Shown here piece by piece: positions 20,943 through 22,439 of a stretch of DNA of 22,439 nucleotides. The stretch's first letter is position 1. Each line of letters starts with the position of its first letter. Below the pieces are notes generated by a model. The model was not told the DNA's origin. It did not search any database and saw only the letters and a list, made by a program, of their open reading frames with translations. The position numbers and the translations under genes were made by a program. Source of the DNA: Corynebacterium sp. UBA2622 (GTDB taxonomy: Bacteria; Actinomycetota; Actinomycetes; Mycobacteriales; Mycobacteriaceae); the NCBI RefSeq assembly GCF_002339505.1, contig NZ_DDJO01000023.1, positions 321 to 22,759 on the forward strand. Direction: 5' to 3'.

Positions 20943-21161
20943 TCACACTCCCCGCGGCATGACCATCCACGCCACGACGTAGGCGAGGAACCCGGGGAAG
21001 AAACCCGTCAGGGACAGCGCGACAAAGCCCAGGCGCACCAGTGTGGAGTCGATGCCGAAGCGCTGTGCGATGCCGCCGCAGACGCCGGCGACGTAGCGGT
21101 CGGTCAGCGAGCGGGTAAGTCGGGCGGGCTGGTTGTTGTAGGACGGGTTCTGCATGGACAT
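20943..21161 (-). CDS. PspC-domain membrane protein
   Basis: Small membrane protein of 72 aa with a complete PspC domain: LTDRYVAGVCGGIAQRFGID, STLVRLGFVALSL, then a hydrophobic segment GFFPGFLAYVVAWMVMP. One or two membrane passes are expected at about residues 41-68. PspC domains occur in phage-shock and envelope-stress responses; the short stand-alone form is common in actinobacteria and its exact role here is unknown. The ATG at 21161 has AAAGGG about 8 nt upstream. A longer open frame to 21593 exists but runs through marR and is not credible. It lies 113 nt after marR on the same strand, separated by a hairpin, so it is probably transcribed on its own. Confidence 0.88.
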   Translation of the reverse strand: MSMQNPSYNNQPARLTRSLTDRYVAGVCGGIAQRFGIDSTLVRLGFVALSLTGFFPGFLAYVVAWMVMPRGV

Positions 21162-21246
21162 TGTGTATCCCTTTCGGAGTCGTGGACCTGATACAGCCCA
21201 TTCAACGCTCGGGGGTTGCCTCCGACAACGGGGAAAACCCTGATTT

Positions 21247-21272
21247 GCACCCCGACATGTGTCTCGGGGTGC
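21247..21272 (-). terminator. Probable terminator after marR
   Basis: GCACCCCGA (21247-21255) and TCGGGGTGC (21264-21272) form a perfect 9-bp stem with an 8-nt loop, starting 2 nt after the marR stop on the reverse strand. Downstream on that strand are AAAT and TTTT stretches within a mixed sequence. Confidence 0.65.
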
Positions 21273-21274
21273 CC

Positions 21275-21784
21275 CTACTCGGCGGGTACCGCCCGGGAGA
21301 TCGGGCCGCTGAACCCCGGCGTGCCCGGGACGTTGGAGACGTTTTCGATGCCGTCGAGGAAGCGGCGCAGCGCGGGCATGTCCGCCGGGTCGAGGTGGTC
21401 GAACACCGTGCGGCGCACGCTCTCGACGTGGTCCGGGGCGGCCTGCTCCAGGCGCGTCATTCCCTCGTCGGTGAGACACACCAGCACCCCGCGGGCGTCG
21501 CCGGGGCTTTTGCACTTGCTCACCAGGCCGCGGCGCTCCATGCGGGTGACCTGGTGGGAGGTCCGGGAGCGGTCCCAGTTGAGGCACGCGCACAGTTCAC
21601 GAAGACGCATCTTGCGCTCCTCGGACTCACTGAGGGCCACCAGAACGGCGAACTCGGAGGCGGAGAGGTCGGAGCCGGCCTGGAGGGTCTCGTCGATGAC
21701 GCGGTCGACCTTCCTCGATGCGGCGAGCAATGATCGCCACAGTGCCTGTTCTTCGTCGTTCAGCCAACGCGGTGGTGTGGTCAT
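21275..21784 (-). CDS. MarR-family transcriptional regulator
   Basis: Winged-helix DNA-binding regulator of 169 aa. The core MarR pattern is clear: DLSASEFAVLVALSES, the helix-turn-helix RLRELCACLNWDRSRTSHQV, and the wing RRGLVSK...DARGVLVCLTDEG. The ATG at 21784 lies exactly 7 nt after TAACGT (reverse strand 21792-21797), so the mRNA is probably leaderless; a GTG at 21793 would add three residues but falls inside that hexamer. Four cysteines (65, 67, 91, 103) cluster in and around the DNA-binding region, two as a C-A-C pair in the helix, which could permit oxidant or thiol sensing. No divergent target gene is adjacent; pspC downstream or marR itself are possible targets. Confidence 0.88.
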   Translation of the reverse strand: MTTPPRWLNDEEQALWRSLLAASRKVDRVIDETLQAGSDLSASEFAVLVALSESEERKMRLRELCACLNWDRSRTSHQVTRMERRGLVSKCKSPGDARGVLVCLTDEGMTRLEQAAPDHVESVRRTVFDHLDPADMPALRRFLDGIENVSNVPGTPGFSGPISRAVPAE

Positions 21785-21791
21785 GACCCGC

Positions 21792-21797
21792 ACGTTA
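21792..21797 (-). promoter_or_regulatory. -10 element of leaderless marR transcript
   Basis: TAACGT on the reverse strand fits TANNNT and is 7 nt before the ATG at 21784, the same layout as the moaD and moeA2 promoters in this window. Confidence 0.5.
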
Positions 21798-21857
21798 CTA
21801 CGGGCCCCACCGGCCGCGAAATATCCGGAAGGCCCCCACCTGCCGTTTTGGGCGGCG

Positions 21858-22439
21858 TCACCCCTTCAGCTCACCCATCGACACGGTACGAGCCGCGGTG
21901 ACCCGGTCGAAGCGTCGGGGGAAGCAGGTGAGCACGAAGACCTGCGCGTCCCGCCCCACGTTGGTGAACAGCGAGTTCATCAGGGCCAGGCGGTCGGGGT
22001 CGGTGGCACCGAGGGCGTCGTCGACCATGACGGGAACGGGCACCCGGCCCTCCGAGCCGCGCCCCGCCAGCTCCGCGATGGCGAAGCGGGTGAGGATGGA
22101 CATCTGTTCCCGGGCTCCCCCTGAAAGTTGGTCCAGCGCCACCGTCGTGTCCCCGACGGTGCGGGCCTGCACCTCGAGGTTCTCCCCCAGGGTGAACTCC
22201 ACGTCCGGGCCGAACACCACCGCCGCGTACCGGTTCAGGGCGCGGGCGAAGGGCTCGGCGTAGCGGGCGCGGGCGGCGTTGCGGTGCGCGCACATCGTCT
22301 CCCAGAGTCGTTTCACCGCCTCCGCCCTGCGGGTGGCCCGGTGCAGGTCCAGCTCCGCGGCCTCCAGCACCGCCTCGGCGCGGTCGAGCTGCTCCGCGGC
22401 GCCCGCCGCCACCTCGATCTGGCTGCCCAGCTCGGCGCG
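21858..22439 (-). CDS. C-terminal part of an SMC/SbcC/YhaN-like AAA ATPase (5' end beyond window)
   Basis: The last 193 residues of a larger protein; the frame stays open to the window edge. It begins in a charged, alanine-rich coiled coil (about the first 75 residues visible), then enters the C-terminal ATPase lobe: ABC-type signature LSGGAREQMSILTRFAIAEL, Walker B VPVPVMVDDALGATDPDRL, and VFVLTCFPRRFD at the switch/His region. The VDDAL form of Walker B is typical of YhaN-type proteins rather than SbcC. Such ATPases are often encoded beside a metallophosphoesterase nuclease and are linked to DNA repair or nucleic-acid metabolism; that neighbour would lie outside the window. It is followed by marR after 73 nt. 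Function beyond a RecF/SMC-superfamily ATPase is inferred. Confidence 0.82.
   Translation of the reverse strand, partial: RAELGSQIEVAAGAAEQLDRAEAVLEAAELDLHRATRRAEAVKRLWETMCAHRNAARARYAEPFARALNRYAAVVFGPDVEFTLGENLEVQARTVGDTTVALDQLSGGAREQMSILTRFAIAELAGRGSEGRVPVPVMVDDALGATDPDRLALMNSLFTNVGRDAQVFVLTCFPRRFDRVTAARTVSMGELKG

Noticed and set aside
21162..21593. N-terminal extension of the PspC protein to 216 aa
   Set aside because: The added part is arginine/proline-rich sequence read through marR in another frame, and the ATG at 21161 has a good ribosome-binding site.

Overview
The window reads as a high-GC actinobacterial chromosome, most likely a Corynebacterium or close relative. The evidence is the argS-lysA-hom-thrB block in the order known from C. 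glutamicum, proteins resembling corynebacterial homologues along their length (LysA, ArgS, Hom), frequent GTG starts, and several promoters whose TANNNT -10 hexamer sits about 7 nt before the ATG, the leaderless layout common in this group. Species cannot be named from the sequence alone. No insertion sequence, phage gene or CRISPR array was seen.

Layout. (1) 1-914: 3' most of galU. (2) 1003-9472: a molybdenum cofactor and molybdate-uptake cluster: moeA1, moaC, mobA, modA, a fused modB-modC, moaD (reverse strand), moeA2, a mog/moaB-type gene, moaE, and moeB with a rhodanese domain. (3) 9497-14938, reverse strand: thrB, hom, lysA, argS (threonine/methionine and lysine pathways plus arginyl-tRNA synthetase). 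(4) 15340-18346: lutA-lutB-lutC for lactate oxidation, divergent from argS. (5) 18510-20132: a secreted alpha/beta-hydrolase peptidase. (6) 20211-20284: tRNA-Arg(CCG), followed directly by a DUF1990 gene. (7) Reverse strand: a PspC-domain protein, a MarR-type regulator and the C-terminal end of a coiled-coil SMC/SbcC/YhaN-like ATPase that runs off the right edge.

How the genes work together. ModA and ModBC would capture and import molybdate. MoaC makes cPMP from the MoaA product. MoaD, MoaE and MoeB (which adenylates MoaD; its rhodanese domain may supply sulfur) build molybdopterin. The Mog protein adenylates molybdopterin, MoeA inserts molybdenum, and MobA makes the guanine dinucleotide form. 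MoaA and any molybdoenzyme client are not in the window. Tight overlaps (moaC/mobA, modA/modBC, mog/moaE/moeB) indicate translational coupling.

Points of interest: two MoeA paralogues that have lost different conserved active-site residues; a ModB-ModC fusion; a divergent moaD/moeA2 leaderless promoter pair around a small palindrome; a 34-nt near-perfect inverted repeat between the DUF1990 gene and pspC; tandem repeats in the hom leader; and a perfect 20-bp palindrome placed between possible -35 and -10 elements just before tRNA-Arg. I found no clearly new defence or mobile system; most of the window is core metabolism with some unusual regulatory DNA.
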